DNA of 64,000 nucleotides from Chryseobacterium sp. SSA4.19 (GCF_022601875.1 NZ_JAKVIP010000016.1:1-64000), one strand, 5' to 3'; positions 42,151-53,098 are shown, counted from the stretch's first letter. Numbers and translations: made by a program. The notes: generated by a model from the letters alone, not told the origin.

Positions 42151-42756
42151 TTAGCTTTTTGTTTTGGCTGCTTCAGCTTCTATTTTTTTAATTTCTTTAA
42201 GCTTGTCTGCGATCTTAACCACCGCTTCAGGCTTAGCCGGTTTTATAGCCACTTCTGCCTGGGCCATATCCCATTTAATAGCCAGATTCCCGGAATTCTC
42301 ATCTGTCGGGTTTAAAGTGATTTCAAACCATTCCTGCTTATCGGCCAGTTTATTAACCGGAACGGTAACATCTACAACATCCTGTTTTGCATCATAGGTA
42401 TAGGCTCCCCACTGCTGGAAATCTTTATTTAAAATGACTTTCCATTCTTTTTCAGTCGGAACAATAAATAATCCGTATGTACCTGCCGGAACAATTTTCC
42501 CTCCGAAGTTCACGGATTGTCCGAAGGTAATTTTAGTGGATGAATTGGCACCTGCTCTCCAAACCTGCCCGTAAGGAACCAGATCTCCGAAGATTTTTCG
42601 GCCTTTCACACCCGGTCTTCCGTAATCAATCGTGATTTTAGACATTGAGAACTGCTGTTCTACCTTTTGTCTCGGACTTGCCGCCGGCACTGAATAATCT
42701 TGGGCAAAACTTAATGCTGAAGCTGATATACAAACTGCAAATAGTAACTTTTTCAC
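42151..42756 (-). CDS. DUF2911 periplasmic protein
   Basis: 201 aa with a signal peptide (about 1-18, ending SFAQ). The DUF2911 pattern is clear: ASPRQKVEQQFSMSKITIDY, GRPGVKGRKIFGDLVPYGQVWR, GANSSTKITFGQ and FQQWGAYTYDAKQDV. The family is widespread in Bacteroidota and has no established function. It lies 2 bases upstream of the acetyltransferase gene. Confidence 0.88.
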   Translation of the reverse strand: MKKLLFAVCISASALSFAQDYSVPAASPRQKVEQQFSMSKITIDYGRPGVKGRKIFGDLVPYGQVWRAGANSSTKITFGQSVNFGGKIVPAGTYGLFIVPTEKEWKVILNKDFQQWGAYTYDAKQDVVDVTVPVNKLADKQEWFEITLNPTDENSGNLAIKWDMAQAEVAIKPAKPEAVVKIADKLKEIKKIEAEAAKTKS

Positions 42757-43198
42757 TTTTAAAAATTTTATCTAAAAATACAAAATCGGGATGATAAATC
42801 AATTTCGGGTTTTGACAAATTTTGTTAAATTAAATTATAACCAGAATAACAATTACTCATATATACATTCAATTAATGAGCACAAGGCCGATGATAACAT
42901 TTAAAGTAGTGACAGCGATAAGTCCGAATGTTTTTTAACACAATCTTAATTTTCAATACAGAGTTAGTTATCCGATTTTTTTTGCCTGCTCAATGTGCCG
43001 GAGACTATGATACTTTTTCCCTCTTTGACATAACAAATATGGCTGTCCGTATCGCCTTCCACTGTAAGAAAAAATGCCTGTTGATTACTTTCTCCTTTGG
43101 AATAAATTTGTATTGAGTAACGTCTGAATAATATTCTTATAATTGTCATGAGCAAAAATCTTATAAAAATATGAGAGATAAGATGTATAACAGTAATC
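42757..43198. other. Intergenic region with a possible small remnant
   Basis: 442 bases. No terminator or RNA gene is clear. A minus-strand open frame of 63 codons (42964-43155; SKGESNQQAFFLTVEGDT, YVKEGKSIIVSGTLSRQ) looks protein-like in its second half and could be a small gene or a remnant. Nothing else was recognised. Confidence 0.4.
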
Positions 43199-45061
43199 TT
43201 ATTCCGGCATGGCTTTCCATTTTTTAAGGATCACCGTATAAAAATACATAAATACAAAACCTATAACCAGAATAATATAACTTAAAGAAAAATCTAAGGT
43301 CTCAATGATTGTTTTGCAGTCGCTATATCCATTAGAACTTATCAACTCCCTGCATGTTTCTTTCTGATGAAGACTTATGATAAAGAATATCAGGAATACA
43401 AACAGCACAAAGGCATTGATGGAAACCGTAATGAATATGGATGAAGCAAGTTTTCCGAATTTTCTCATCATACATAAAGGAACCAATAATATCAGCAGCC
43501 CAATACCCAGCAGCAGATAAGAAATAAAAAACTCTTCATTTCCCCTTCCTCCTGATACAGAATATAAAACGGTAATAAGCACCACGGCGAGAAACAGAAC
43601 GCCTGCACTGATCATACTGAACAGTAATGACCGTAAATCCGTTACTCTGAAACTGAAGATAACAGAAGCCAGAAAGAATGCAATCCAAAGGTAGATATGG
43701 ATATTTTCTGAAAAGAAATCAGTCGATTTTATGACATCCACATTTCCCAAAAAATTCCGGAGGTCACTGGTATTGTAATAGTAATCGGTGAGGTTTTTCT
43801 TAAAATAATCTTCCGGAGAAATTTGTTTGCTGATATCAGGATTAAAATCCTTGATCTGGACGGATTTATTAACAATATGTCCCTCAACAACTTCCGTTCT
43901 CGCATCTGTCGCTACTGTAGTCGTTCCATAGTCATCATTATATTGACCGTTAGGATCGTATGCTTCATTCGGCCTGACCTTATATTTCTTAATAAAATAA
44001 CGGACATTGAAATCTTCAGGCTGGTATACCATTTTTGCCCAGTTTTTGGAATCCAGGTTATGATCAATTCCAAATTCGCCTGAGATTCTGAGGAAATCTT
44101 TCATCAGCTTCTCAAGTTCTGCCGGATTCTTCTTGTTTAACAATTCTGCCGTGAGCCTGTTTACTTCAAATCTTTCTTTCCGGTAAGAATTTTTATAATC
44201 ATTGAACTGGTCATTATAATATCCTCTCTTTAAAAACATTTTCTCTTCAAGATTGTTCCGGTAAAACAGACTTGAAAAATTATAAAATGTAAGGCCTGTG
44301 GTTTTGATATAGGGTGAAAGATCCACTACCTCTTTTTTAAAGTAATAGGTTTCAGAATCATCATTCTTTTCCGAGTAGGCAAATCTATTTTCCGGCTCCG
44401 TTTGAGGATAGGAATAATTCCCCGCTGCATCCTTCTTATCTACTGTTTTTGAATACAAGGTATAGAATTGATACACACGGTCATAATACACAAAGTATTT
44501 CTTATTGCGGTCTATTTTTTCAATATTTGTTTCACAGAAGAGATCCGGATACTGCGGAAATACTTTATTGTCGAGGGTGTAATTCTCAATGTCCTGAGAA
44601 AAGAAAGGATACGTCCTGTTAATGACCGCTACCTTTTCCGACATTTCATTGTCAGGATACGTATTTTGCACAAAGAGCCTAAAGCCCGTCATGTATGAAA
44701 AGAAGAATGAAGTACAGGCGAAGACGATGATAAAATACTGCAGGAACTGTGAAAACAGTTTCCATTTCGTAGTTGGATAAAAGTTTTTGAAAGCATTGTT
44801 TTTAAACATCAAAATCAGCCATCCTACGATCATAAGGATAGAAATAATCAAATGAATAAAAATCATCCCGTCTGCAAAATAATCATCCCTTACATCAAAC
44901 TTCTGAAGCGATTTAGGATCCGAATGTGAAATATAACCGATAATAAAAAAGACAATATGAATGATAAGACTCGCTAGAAGCATCCATACGATCTTTGTGT
45001 TCCAGATTGTAGGATATCTTTCCAGCAAATACTGATTAAACTGCTTTATTTTTTTCTGCAT
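43199..45061 (-). CDS. Large membrane protein paired with an ABC ATPase
   Basis: 620 aa. Three hydrophobic helices in residues 24-130, a large extracytoplasmic domain (~135-415; contains FFSYMTGFRLFVQNTYPDN, YDPNGQYNDDYGTTTV), then five to six helices up to the C-terminus. This resembles an ABC export permease with a big periplasmic domain. It is 20 bases after the ATPase gene, so the two likely form one transporter or lipoprotein-type machine. No named family recognised. Confidence 0.65.
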   Translation of the reverse strand: MQKKIKQFNQYLLERYPTIWNTKIVWMLLASLIIHIVFFIIGYISHSDPKSLQKFDVRDDYFADGMIFIHLIISILMIVGWLILMFKNNAFKNFYPTTKWKLFSQFLQYFIIVFACTSFFFSYMTGFRLFVQNTYPDNEMSEKVAVINRTYPFFSQDIENYTLDNKVFPQYPDLFCETNIEKIDRNKKYFVYYDRVYQFYTLYSKTVDKKDAAGNYSYPQTEPENRFAYSEKNDDSETYYFKKEVVDLSPYIKTTGLTFYNFSSLFYRNNLEEKMFLKRGYYNDQFNDYKNSYRKERFEVNRLTAELLNKKNPAELEKLMKDFLRISGEFGIDHNLDSKNWAKMVYQPEDFNVRYFIKKYKVRPNEAYDPNGQYNDDYGTTTVATDARTEVVEGHIVNKSVQIKDFNPDISKQISPEDYFKKNLTDYYYNTSDLRNFLGNVDVIKSTDFFSENIHIYLWIAFFLASVIFSFRVTDLRSLLFSMISAGVLFLAVVLITVLYSVSGGRGNEEFFISYLLLGIGLLILLVPLCMMRKFGKLASSIFITVSINAFVLFVFLIFFIISLHQKETCRELISSNGYSDCKTIIETLDFSLSYIILVIGFVFMYFYTVILKKWKAMPE

Positions 45062-45081
45062 TTTTATAGATTAAAATGAAT

Positions 45082-46233
45082 TTAATTTACGAAGAACCGT
45101 CTGGTGGAGGATGAGATATTCCTGAGATATACAATATCTGTTTTGGCATTCCCAAGCGCTGTCATAACCTCATAAAACGCTGTTTCTGAAGAGAAATAAG
45201 CTACATACACGCCTCCGTTGAAATTCAGTTTTTCAAGACTGAAACCTTCAAAAGCCTTAATCAGATCTTCTCTTGAACTGTCGGTATCGATCTCTATAAT
45301 CAGCTTATTGTTAATTTCATCTTTCAACTCGGAATTGTCCTTGTATTGTCCATTTTTCAGGAAAATAACCTTATCAGACACCTTTTCCACTTCATATAAT
45401 TGCTGTGAACTCAGAATAAGTGCAATAGGATGGTTAACAGAACCGGCAATCGACCTGAGATCTTCCAAGATTACCTGCTGAGCCACTACATCAAGATTTG
45501 CCAGAGGCTCATCCAGCAGAAGGATTTCAGGTTTTCTCAAAAGCGTTCTGGCCAATTCAAACCGCATTTTATATCCGGAAGAAAGCTCACTCCACTTCAG
45601 GTGCCTGTAATTCCAGAGACCAAGCCTGGCAATCATCATCAGCGTCCGGGTTTCATTTTCCTCCGGTCTGATCCCGTAACCGGAAAGGACAAATTTTAAA
45701 TTGTCTTTTACATTTCCATACCATTTGGCTGTTCTCTGCGGAATGTACACCAATTTTGTACGAAGATCATAATCGTCTTCAGATTCTTCATTGAAGGAAT
45801 ATTGCAGCTCTCCTTCATGGTAAGAAATTTCTCTAGCCAAAATCCGCAGCAAAGTGGTTTTGCCATTGCCGTTTTCCCCTACCAGTCCATATACCTGGCC
45901 TTTGTTGATCTCTATGGAAACAGGCCCCAGAGAAAAGCGGTTGTGTCCATAAGATTTCACAATATTCCTTGCCAGAAGTACTGATTTTTCAAGTGAATAT
46001 TCTTTTACCGGGATTTTTTCGATTCTTTGAAGCAGAACTTTAGATTTCTCAATCAGATTACCTGCGTCTTCAGGATGTTTTTCTTTCCAATCGGTCAGAT
46101 CAATAGCTTCTCTGTAAATTCCCATATCCTGGGTATCCATTGCACAGTCCAGCAATCTCCTGAATCCTAAAACAGTATCTTTATTATTGAAAAAATGATA
46201 GACTTCTGCGACTCGCTGCTGATGTTTGGTCAT
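45082..46233 (-). CDS. ABC transporter ATP-binding protein with N-terminal extension
   Basis: 383 aa. The first ~85 residues are a helical extension (VYHFFNNKDTVLGFRRLLDCAMD). Residues ~88-310 are the nucleotide-binding domain: Walker A VGENGNGKTTLL, signature LSSGYKMRFELAR, Walker B ILLLDEPLANLD; the switch His position reads LILSSQQ, without the usual His. A C-terminal ~70-residue domain follows. Encoded just before its probable membrane partner. Confidence 0.88.
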   Translation of the reverse strand: MTKHQQRVAEVYHFFNNKDTVLGFRRLLDCAMDTQDMGIYREAIDLTDWKEKHPEDAGNLIEKSKVLLQRIEKIPVKEYSLEKSVLLARNIVKSYGHNRFSLGPVSIEINKGQVYGLVGENGNGKTTLLRILAREISYHEGELQYSFNEESEDDYDLRTKLVYIPQRTAKWYGNVKDNLKFVLSGYGIRPEENETRTLMMIARLGLWNYRHLKWSELSSGYKMRFELARTLLRKPEILLLDEPLANLDVVAQQVILEDLRSIAGSVNHPIALILSSQQLYEVEKVSDKVIFLKNGQYKDNSELKDEINNKLIIEIDTDSSREDLIKAFEGFSLEKLNFNGGVYVAYFSSETAFYEVMTALGNAKTDIVYLRNISSSTRRFFVN

Positions 46234-46354
46234 GTGGTGTTTAATATTATTAATTCTTCCTTAAAGATATGCATTTGTACGCATCCGGATTCTTATTTAA
46301 TTAAAATATGATGGTAAATTTTCTTACATTTAACCTTGCATATCATCAACAATC

Positions 46355-47202
46355 ATGAGCAATAAGATCATTTTTTCACTGAGCTTCTTTCTTTCATTGT
46401 GTATCATTAAAGCTCAGGACACCATTCCTTTCAGGATTACAAAATACAATAACGTTATTATAAAAACTTTGGTAAATGATAAAGATTCGCTCGATTTAAT
46501 GTTTCAGATTGCCATGGAGGACGCTTCAATTTCACCCGAAAGAACCAGAAAAGCAGATCACATTATTTTTAAAGATGAAATCAGCGATGGAAATACAATA
46601 AAAATCGGAACTAAAAAATATGAAAACATCAGATTTTTCGACAATGAAATTACCGGTCATGAAGCCGACGGAAAATAGGAACCGGAATTTTTAAAGGAAA
46701 AACGTTTAAGATTGATTATAACAACCGTCAGTTTGTAATTTATGATAAAATGCCTGACCTGAAAGGATATCAATCGATTCCACTATTTTCAAAAAACGGA
46801 TATTTCTCTATTGTTGCTGATAACATCATCGAAAATCAGCAGGAAGAATTGTATTTTCTTTTGCAGTCGGGTTATTCGGGCGGCTTAATTTACTGCAATG
46901 AATTTTCTGATGGGAAAGAATTGGATAAAAAACTAAAAATAACAGGTGAAAAAACAATGAAAAATTCAGCAGGAAGAAGCGTCACAACCAAACGGGGAAT
47001 TTTACCTTTTTTGAAAGTCGGAGATTTTATTCTGAAGGACGTTTCAGCAGGATTTTTTGTCGGAGAATTGAAGACTCAAACGGTAAATTATTTCGGAGCC
47101 GATTTACTGAGAAGATTTAATTGGATTTTTGATGTGGAAAGAAATAAAGTTTATATAAAACCCAGCAAATATTTTAATGAGTCTTATTACAAAATAAAAT
47201 AA
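46355..47202 (+). pseudogene. Secreted retropepsin-like aspartic protease, frameshifted
   Basis: The first frame (46355-46678, 107 codons, signal peptide ending IIKAQ) stops at TAG after an A4 run. One added A gives GHEADGKIGTGIFKGKTF, which matches the D-G-x-I-G-T-x-x-F-K-G-K segment of bacterial retropepsin-like proteases, and continues to 47202 (KMPDLKGYQSIPLF, YFGADLLRRFNWIFD). The usual D-T-G motif of the first lobe is not seen (LMFQIAMEDASI), so the protein may be decayed beyond the frameshift. Confidence 0.75.
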
Positions 47203-47378
47203 GTCCATTCATTCTATAAATAAAATTCAGACTTCTTAAAAATTACTGGTCCGAATGCATTGCTCTTATCTGAAAAATCTTCATACAACGGGACAGCTGA
47301 TTCATGTGGATGGTTGGTATATGCATTTAGACAGGAGTTCAGGTTAGAAATAATATATCGGTCAATAATTCAAGTAGC

Positions 47379-48191
47379 TTAATTACGAATAATTCTTTTG
47401 TATTCGAAGGTAGTTTTTCCCCTATATTTAAACTCTTTTTCACTTAAAAATCTACCATATTGTCTTTTTTCGATTAAAGAATCATTTTTATCGTAATAAT
47501 ATTTATCAATGAATTCAACATATTCATTTGGATTTCCAGAATTAGTAAGAGCACTATCTCTTTTATATATAGGTTTATTGCGAGAATTGTATTTAAAATA
47601 TGTTCTTAACCTTTGGTTTTCTTTGAACTCCCAATCTTCGATTAACTTATTTCCTATACTATCATAAATAAATTTGGAGTTCTTAGAAATACTTTCATTT
47701 TCTGATTCCCTTATTTCAGAAATTTTATCTTTAACATATTTATATTTTATTGATAAATGTCTTAACGGATAATCCTTTTGAATCAATTGATTCGATTTAT
47801 TATATCTGATAATCTGAGTTGTATCAACTTCATTAAATTGATAAGTTATAAATATAAGGTTTTGCTTTTCATCATATAAATATTTATCAATCAGTATATT
47901 TGTTTTACCACCACGACGATATATAGATTTAATTTCTTTGAGTTTATTATTATGATCGTAAAAGAAAAATTGAGAATTGTTTTTATTGATTATCCGATTT
48001 CTGGAATCGAATACCACAAATCTTTTTTCTTCAAAATTCAAAGAATCATTTTTAGTAAAATCTCTCTTGATTATTTCAAATTTTACCTTACCATTTTTTT
48101 CAGAATAATCCAATAATCTTTTTTCTTCAAAATCTCCTTCACAAGAAATTATGGACAAGAATGATAATACACCGAAAATTTGTTTCAACAT
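47379..48191 (-). CDS. Lipoprotein of repeated Tyr/Asp motifs, hypothetical
   Basis: 270 aa lipoprotein (signal ending LSIISCEGD). The body is rich in Lys, Asn, Tyr and Asp, with loosely repeated units such as KYLYDEKQNLIFITY, FIYDSIGNKLIEDW and KYYYDKNDSLIEKR, reminiscent of YD/RHS-type repeats. Base composition is noticeably more AT-rich than in the neighbouring carB. Function unknown. Confidence 0.7.
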   Translation of the reverse strand: MLKQIFGVLSFLSIISCEGDFEEKRLLDYSEKNGKVKFEIIKRDFTKNDSLNFEEKRFVVFDSRNRIINKNNSQFFFYDHNNKLKEIKSIYRRGGKTNILIDKYLYDEKQNLIFITYQFNEVDTTQIIRYNKSNQLIQKDYPLRHLSIKYKYVKDKISEIRESENESISKNSKFIYDSIGNKLIEDWEFKENQRLRTYFKYNSRNKPIYKRDSALTNSGNPNEYVEFIDKYYYDKNDSLIEKRQYGRFLSEKEFKYRGKTTFEYKRIIRN

Positions 48192-48245
48192 AATAGTTTC
48201 TGTAACGTTTCAATAAATTTAGTATTTTCTAAAAATATCCATTAA

Positions 48246-48274
48246 AAAAGCGGAAGAAAATATCTCCCGCTTTT
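48246..48274 (-). terminator. Terminator of the pyrB-carA-carB operon
   Basis: AAAAGCGG pairs with CCGCTTTT (8 bp, 13-base loop) 20 bases beyond the carB stop, T-rich on the minus strand. Confidence 0.8.
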
Positions 48275-48294
48275 ATTATATCTCAATCCGGAAA

Positions 48295-51200
48295 CTACAT
48301 CGTTTCCATTTTGAAAGTCATACTTTCGATTACTTTCAGGATGGCTTCCACCGTATCCATTGAGGTTAAGCAAGGAACGCCGTTCTCCACACTCATTCTC
48401 CTGATCTGGAAACCATCTCTTTCGGATTGCTTACCTTTCGTCATGGTATTCACTACGTATTGAACTTTTCCTTTCTGGATCAGGTCGATCAGGTTCACGC
48501 TCTCTTCTCCGATTTTATATCCGATTTTGCAAGGAATTCCCTGTTCGCCGAAGAATTTTGCTGTTCCTTCCGTCGCCCAGACCCTGAAGCCTACTTCATG
48601 GAATCTTGCTGCCAGATCAGCCGCTTCCTGCTTATGCTTATCTGCAACCGTGAACAAGATCGAGCCGTGCATCGGAACTTTTCTTCCGGCTGCCACCAAT
48701 CCTTTATATAATGCTTTTTCCAGAGTGGTATCTTTGCCCATCACTTCTCCTGTCGACTTCATTTCAGGCCCTAAAGAGATATCAACTTTTGCCAATTTTG
48801 AGAAAGAGAATACAGGAACTTTTACAAAAACACCTTCTTTATTGGGAACCAATCCGTTTTTACAACCTAAATCCGTTAGTTTCTGACCTAAAATTGCCTT
48901 CGTAGCCAAATTCGCCATCGGAACTTCCGTGATCTTAGACAGGAAAGGAACCGTTCGTGATGATCTTGGGTTTACTTCGATGACATACACATTACCTTCA
49001 AAAAGCACATACTGAATATTCATCAATCCAATCACTTTCAGCCCTTTTGCCAATCGCTGGGTATAATCTACCAGGGTTTCCACTTCACTTTGTGAAATAT
49101 TCTGTGGAGGATATACTGCAATTGAATCTCCGGAGTGAACTCCTGCCCTTTCAATGTGTTCCATAATTCCCGGGATTACGACCGTTTCCCCATCACAGAT
49201 GGCATCCACTTCAATTTCTTTTCCCACCATGTATCGGTCTACCAAAACCGGATGTTCCGGACTTGCGTCTACCGCAAACTCCATATAGTGAGCTAATTCT
49301 GCTTCGGTATATACAATTTCCATGGCACGTCCTCCTAAAACGTAGCTTGGACGAACCAATACCGGATACCCGATTTCATTGGCAATTTTTATCGCCTCTT
49401 CCTTGGAAGTTGAGGTCTTTCCTAAAGGCTGGGGAATCCCCATTTCCTGAAGGGCTTTTTCAAATTTATCTCTGTTTTCTGCTCTGTCTAAATCTTCAAG
49501 GGAAGTTCCCAGGATCTGAACGCCATGAGAAGCTAATTTATCGGCTAAGTTAATTGCTGTCTGTCCGCCGAACTGAACCACAACGCCTTTTGGCTGTTCA
49601 AGTTCGATGATGTTCATAACATCTTCTTCCGTTAACGGTTCGAAATATAATTTATCCGATACGGAGAAATCCGTAGAAACCGTTTCAGGATTGTTGTTGA
49701 TGATAATGGCTTCGTAGCCCATTTCTTTGATGGCCCAAACTGAGTGAACGGTAGCGTAATCAAACTCAACACCCTGCCCGATTCTGATCGGTCCTGAACC
49801 TAAAACAATGATTTTATCTTTGTCTGAAGCTGCACTTTCGTTTTCTTCTTCGTAAGTTCCATAGAAATATGGAGTTTCGCTTTCAAATTCCGCAGCGCAG
49901 GTGTCTACCATTTTGTACACCGGCATGATTCCGTTTTCTTTTCTGAAATTGAACACTTCACGTCCTTTTACATCCCAGAGAACCGCAATATTAATATCAG
50001 CGAAACCTAATTTTTTAGCCTGTAATAAGGTTTCTTTATCAAATTTATTATCAGCGATGATCTTTTCGAAATCAATCAACTTCTTAATTTTCCAGATAAA
50101 GAATTTATCGATTTTGCTCCATTCTACAATCTGCTCCCAATCGTATCCTCTTCTTAAAGCATCGCCGATGATGAAAAGCCTCTCATCGTCACAAACTCTG
50201 ATCCTTCTTTCGATTTCTTCTGCAGTAAGTGCTTGCGCCTGTTTGGTCTTTAAACCGATATGTCTAATTCCAGTTTCCAATGAGCGGATGGCTTTCTGTA
50301 AAGACTCCTCGAAGTTTCTTCCGATTGCCATTACTTCACCTGTCGCTTTCATCTGGGTTGACAGTCTCCTATCTGCCGTTTCAAATTTATCAAACGGGAA
50401 CCTCGGGAATTTCGTCACCACATAATCCAAAGCCGGCTCAAAACAAGCGTATGTTTTTCCCGTCACCGGGTTCATGATTTCATCCAAAGTCAATCCGACT
50501 GCAATTTTTGCTGCAATTTTAGCAATCGGGTATCCTGTTGCTTTACTTGCCAACGCCGATGACCGGGAAACCCTGGGATTTACCTCGATGATATAATAAT
50601 CAAATGAATTAGGGTCTAAAGCCAGCTGTACATTACATCCGCCTTCAATTCCTAAAGCCCTGATGATTTTTAACGAAGCGTTTCTCAACAACTGATATTC
50701 TCTGTCAGAAAGGGTCTGGGAAGGCGCCACCACAATTGAATCACCGGTATGTACGCCAACCGGATCGATGTTTTCCATGTTACAGACTACAATGGCGTTG
50801 TCGTTTGCGTCACGCATTACTTCGTATTCAATTTCTTTGAAGCCTGCGATGGATCTTTCGATCAGACACTGCGTTACCGGGCTGTATTTTAATCCCAATT
50901 CTGAAATTTCTTTTAATTCAGCTTCATTGGAAGCAATTCCGCCACCTGTTCCTCCCATGGTAAAAGCAGGTCGAACGATTACGGGATAACCGATCTCTTC
51001 AGCAAAACGCAATGCTCCTTCTACTGTATTTACGATGTCGGATTCAGGAACGGGTTCGTTCAGCTCTCTCATTAATTCACGGAACAAATCCCTGTCTTCT
51101 GCCCTGTTGATTGCTGAAAGCGTGGTTCCGAGAACCTCAACTTTACATTCCTCAAGAATCCCTGATTTTTCCAATTCTACTGCCATGTTCAAGCCGGTCT

Positions 51201-51477
51201 GTCCGCCAAGCGTCGGTAAAAGTGCATCGGGACGCTCTTTTCTGATGATATGACTTACAAACTGAAGGGATATCGGCTCGATATACACTTTATCGGCGAT
51301 TTCCACATCAGTCATAATCGTTGCAGGGTTTGAATTGATCAGAATGACCTTGTAGCCTTCTTCTCTCAAAGATAAACAAGCCTGTGTTCCTGCGTAATCA
51401 AATTCCGCCGCCTGACCGATGATGATAGGCCCGGAACCGATTACTAAAATTGTTTTTATATCTGTACGTTTTGCCAT
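48295..51477 (-). CDS. carB: Carbamoyl-phosphate synthase large subunit
   Basis: 1060 aa, cytoplasmic. Makes carbamoyl phosphate from glutamine-derived ammonia, bicarbonate and two ATP for pyrimidine and arginine synthesis. The two homologous ATP-grasp halves are visible: each begins with a P-loop-like segment ([37 protein letters not shown]), and the lid glycines are in FTMGGTGGG and YVLGGRAM. The C-terminal ~130 residues are the MGS-like allosteric domain. Co-directional with carA and pyrB. Confidence 0.97.
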   Translation of the reverse strand: MAKRTDIKTILVIGSGPIIIGQAAEFDYAGTQACLSLREEGYKVILINSNPATIMTDVEIADKVYIEPISLQFVSHIIRKERPDALLPTLGGQTGLNMAVELEKSGILEECKVEVLGTTLSAINRAEDRDLFRELMRELNEPVPESDIVNTVEGALRFAEEIGYPVIVRPAFTMGGTGGGIASNEAELKEISELGLKYSPVTQCLIERSIAGFKEIEYEVMRDANDNAIVVCNMENIDPVGVHTGDSIVVAPSQTLSDREYQLLRNASLKIIRALGIEGGCNVQLALDPNSFDYYIIEVNPRVSRSSALASKATGYPIAKIAAKIAVGLTLDEIMNPVTGKTYACFEPALDYVVTKFPRFPFDKFETADRRLSTQMKATGEVMAIGRNFEESLQKAIRSLETGIRHIGLKTKQAQALTAEEIERRIRVCDDERLFIIGDALRRGYDWEQIVEWSKIDKFFIWKIKKLIDFEKIIADNKFDKETLLQAKKLGFADINIAVLWDVKGREVFNFRKENGIMPVYKMVDTCAAEFESETPYFYGTYEEENESAASDKDKIIVLGSGPIRIGQGVEFDYATVHSVWAIKEMGYEAIIINNNPETVSTDFSVSDKLYFEPLTEEDVMNIIELEQPKGVVVQFGGQTAINLADKLASHGVQILGTSLEDLDRAENRDKFEKALQEMGIPQPLGKTSTSKEEAIKIANEIGYPVLVRPSYVLGGRAMEIVYTEAELAHYMEFAVDASPEHPVLVDRYMVGKEIEVDAICDGETVVIPGIMEHIERAGVHSGDSIAVYPPQNISQSEVETLVDYTQRLAKGLKVIGLMNIQYVLFEGNVYVIEVNPRSSRTVPFLSKITEVPMANLATKAILGQKLTDLGCKNGLVPNKEGVFVKVPVFSFSKLAKVDISLGPEMKSTGEVMGKDTTLEKALYKGLVAAGRKVPMHGSILFTVADKHKQEAADLAARFHEVGFRVWATEGTAKFFGEQGIPCKIGYKIGEESVNLIDLIQKGKVQYVVNTMTKGKQSERDGFQIRRMSVENGVPCLTSMDTVEAILKVIESMTFKMETM

Positions 51478-51532
51478 TTTCTAATTTAGATATGAGATGC
51501 CAGATGTCAGATTTCAGACTTCCGGTGTTATG

Positions 51533-51885
51533 TTATTTTTTTAGATTAGATTTGAATGTATAAATCATTCTTTGGATTTCATTGAGATCTGATATTAAAC
51601 TATTCACTTTTCTGTATTCAATAAATTTAATTCTCTTGTTAAGATAAATTGTGTCTGCAATTCAAAAGAAGAAGCATTTGCTATTCCGAGAAAGTGGTAG
51701 AATTCTCTGTCATTATTTCTGCCCGCTCCTTCTGCAATATTTGAAGGGATTGAAACTATAGATCTTTTAATTTTAGAAATCAAACCGAATTTTTCATCTT
51801 TCGGTAAATCAGCACAAATAATATAAACTTCTTTTGCAAGCTCTATTGATTTCTGCCAGAAAATTAATTTCTCAAAATTATGCAT
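51533..51885 (-). pseudogene. Four-helix-bundle (23S rRNA IVS-type) protein gene, frameshifted
   Basis: The open frame 51604-51885 (93 codons) begins MHNFEKLIFWQKSIELAKE and carries the family core SIVSIPSNIAEGAGRNNDREF. It stops at LNLLNTEK, but one added T in a T3 run restores IEYRKVNSLISDLNEIQRMI and the usual C-terminus, ending at 51533. The gene sits between carA and carB of one operon and is flanked by similar short sequences in inverted orientation (about 51492-51520 and 51898-51928), pointing to a mobile or recombining unit. Confidence 0.75.
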
Positions 51886-51926
51886 ATTAAAAGTCTTTTA
51901 TCTGATGTCTAATATCTGAAATCCAA

Positions 51927-53000
51927 TTACTTTTTAAAATTCTCCATTAAATCTATGAAGTCATCAAACAAATAATTTGCGTCTTCAGGACCCGGACTTG
52001 CTTCCGGGTGGTACTGAACGGAGAAACAAGGATGAATCTTGTGTTTCAGACCTTCGTTTGTCCTGTCATTCAATGCGATGTGTGTTTCAATTAAATCTGT
52101 ATTTTTCAAACTTTCCTGATCCACTGCATAACCGTGGTTTTGAGAAGTAATAGCCACTTTGTTTTTTTCTAAATCCAATACGGGATGGTTTCCTCCGCGG
52201 TGTCCGAATTTCAACTTGAACGTTTTTGCTCTACAAGCCAACCCTATTAATTGGTGACCCAAGCAGATTCCGAAGATCGGAACTTTTCCTAATACTCCAC
52301 GGATCATTTCCAAAGCCTGTTGGTTGTCTTCAGGATCACCGGGACCATTGGAAAGCATTACGCCGTCCGGATCCATCAATAAAATTTCTTCTGCAGTAAC
52401 ATCCTGGGAAACTACCGTGATATCACAGTTTCGTTGGGATAATTCTCTGATAATCCCCAATTTGGAACCGAAATCAACCAAAACCACTTTCAGCCCTCTT
52501 CCCGGATTGGCGTAGGACGTTTTCGTAGAAACCTGTTCCACCTGATTGGTTGGGAATGTTGTAGATTTTAATTCTAAAACTACAGTATTTTCATCCGCAT
52601 CAGCATTGACGATTTTTCCTTTAACCACTCCATGGTTCCTGAGAATCCTTGTCAGCCTTCTGGTATCGATTCCTGAAATACCCGAAAGATCTTTCTTTTT
52701 AAATAATTCATCTAAAGTGATCTGAGTACGGAAATTAGATGGCAGGTCACAAAGTTCTTTTACAATAAGACCTTTGATGGCAGGCTCAATACTCTCGTAA
52801 TCATCTCTATTAATTCCATAGTTTCCGATAAGCGGATACGTCATGCAGACAATCTGGCCGCAGTAAGACGGATCTGAGATCAGCTCCTGATACCCTGTCA
52901 TCCCGGTATTGAAAACCACCTCTCCCACAGTTTCCGATGCTGCTCCAAAACCCTCTCCATGAAATACTTCACCGGACTCCAGTATTAATTTTTTCTTCAT
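51927..53000 (-). CDS. carA: Carbamoyl-phosphate synthase small subunit
   Basis: 357 aa glutamine amidotransferase subunit. N-terminal CPSase-specific domain (MKKKLILESGEVFHGEGFG, NTGMTGYQELISDPSYCGQI) and class I amidotransferase domain with nucleophile Cys in FGICLGHQLIG and His/Glu in VQYHPEASPGPED. It lies 98 bases after pyrB and before the inserted four-helix-bundle gene. Confidence 0.96.
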   Translation of the reverse strand: MKKKLILESGEVFHGEGFGAASETVGEVVFNTGMTGYQELISDPSYCGQIVCMTYPLIGNYGINRDDYESIEPAIKGLIVKELCDLPSNFRTQITLDELFKKKDLSGISGIDTRRLTRILRNHGVVKGKIVNADADENTVVLELKSTTFPTNQVEQVSTKTSYANPGRGLKVVLVDFGSKLGIIRELSQRNCDITVVSQDVTAEEILLMDPDGVMLSNGPGDPEDNQQALEMIRGVLGKVPIFGICLGHQLIGLACRAKTFKLKFGHRGGNHPVLDLEKNKVAITSQNHGYAVDQESLKNTDLIETHIALNDRTNEGLKHKIHPCFSVQYHPEASPGPEDANYLFDDFIDLMENFKK

Positions 53001-53098
53001 TTTCTTTATCTCTTTATTCTATTTTATTTCTATTACTCTTGTATCATGTCGGTTGTAAGAAGTATAATGTATTTAAAATGATACATTTTACATCTTAT

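Noticed and set aside
42964-43155. 63-codon minus-strand frame as a real gene
   Set aside because: Only its second half looks protein-like and no family or promoter is recognised; it is mentioned in the intergenic entry but not called.
49901-50425. Open frame of 174 codons inside carB on the opposite strand
   Set aside because: Shadow of carB with the Ser/Leu-rich composition typical of antisense frames.
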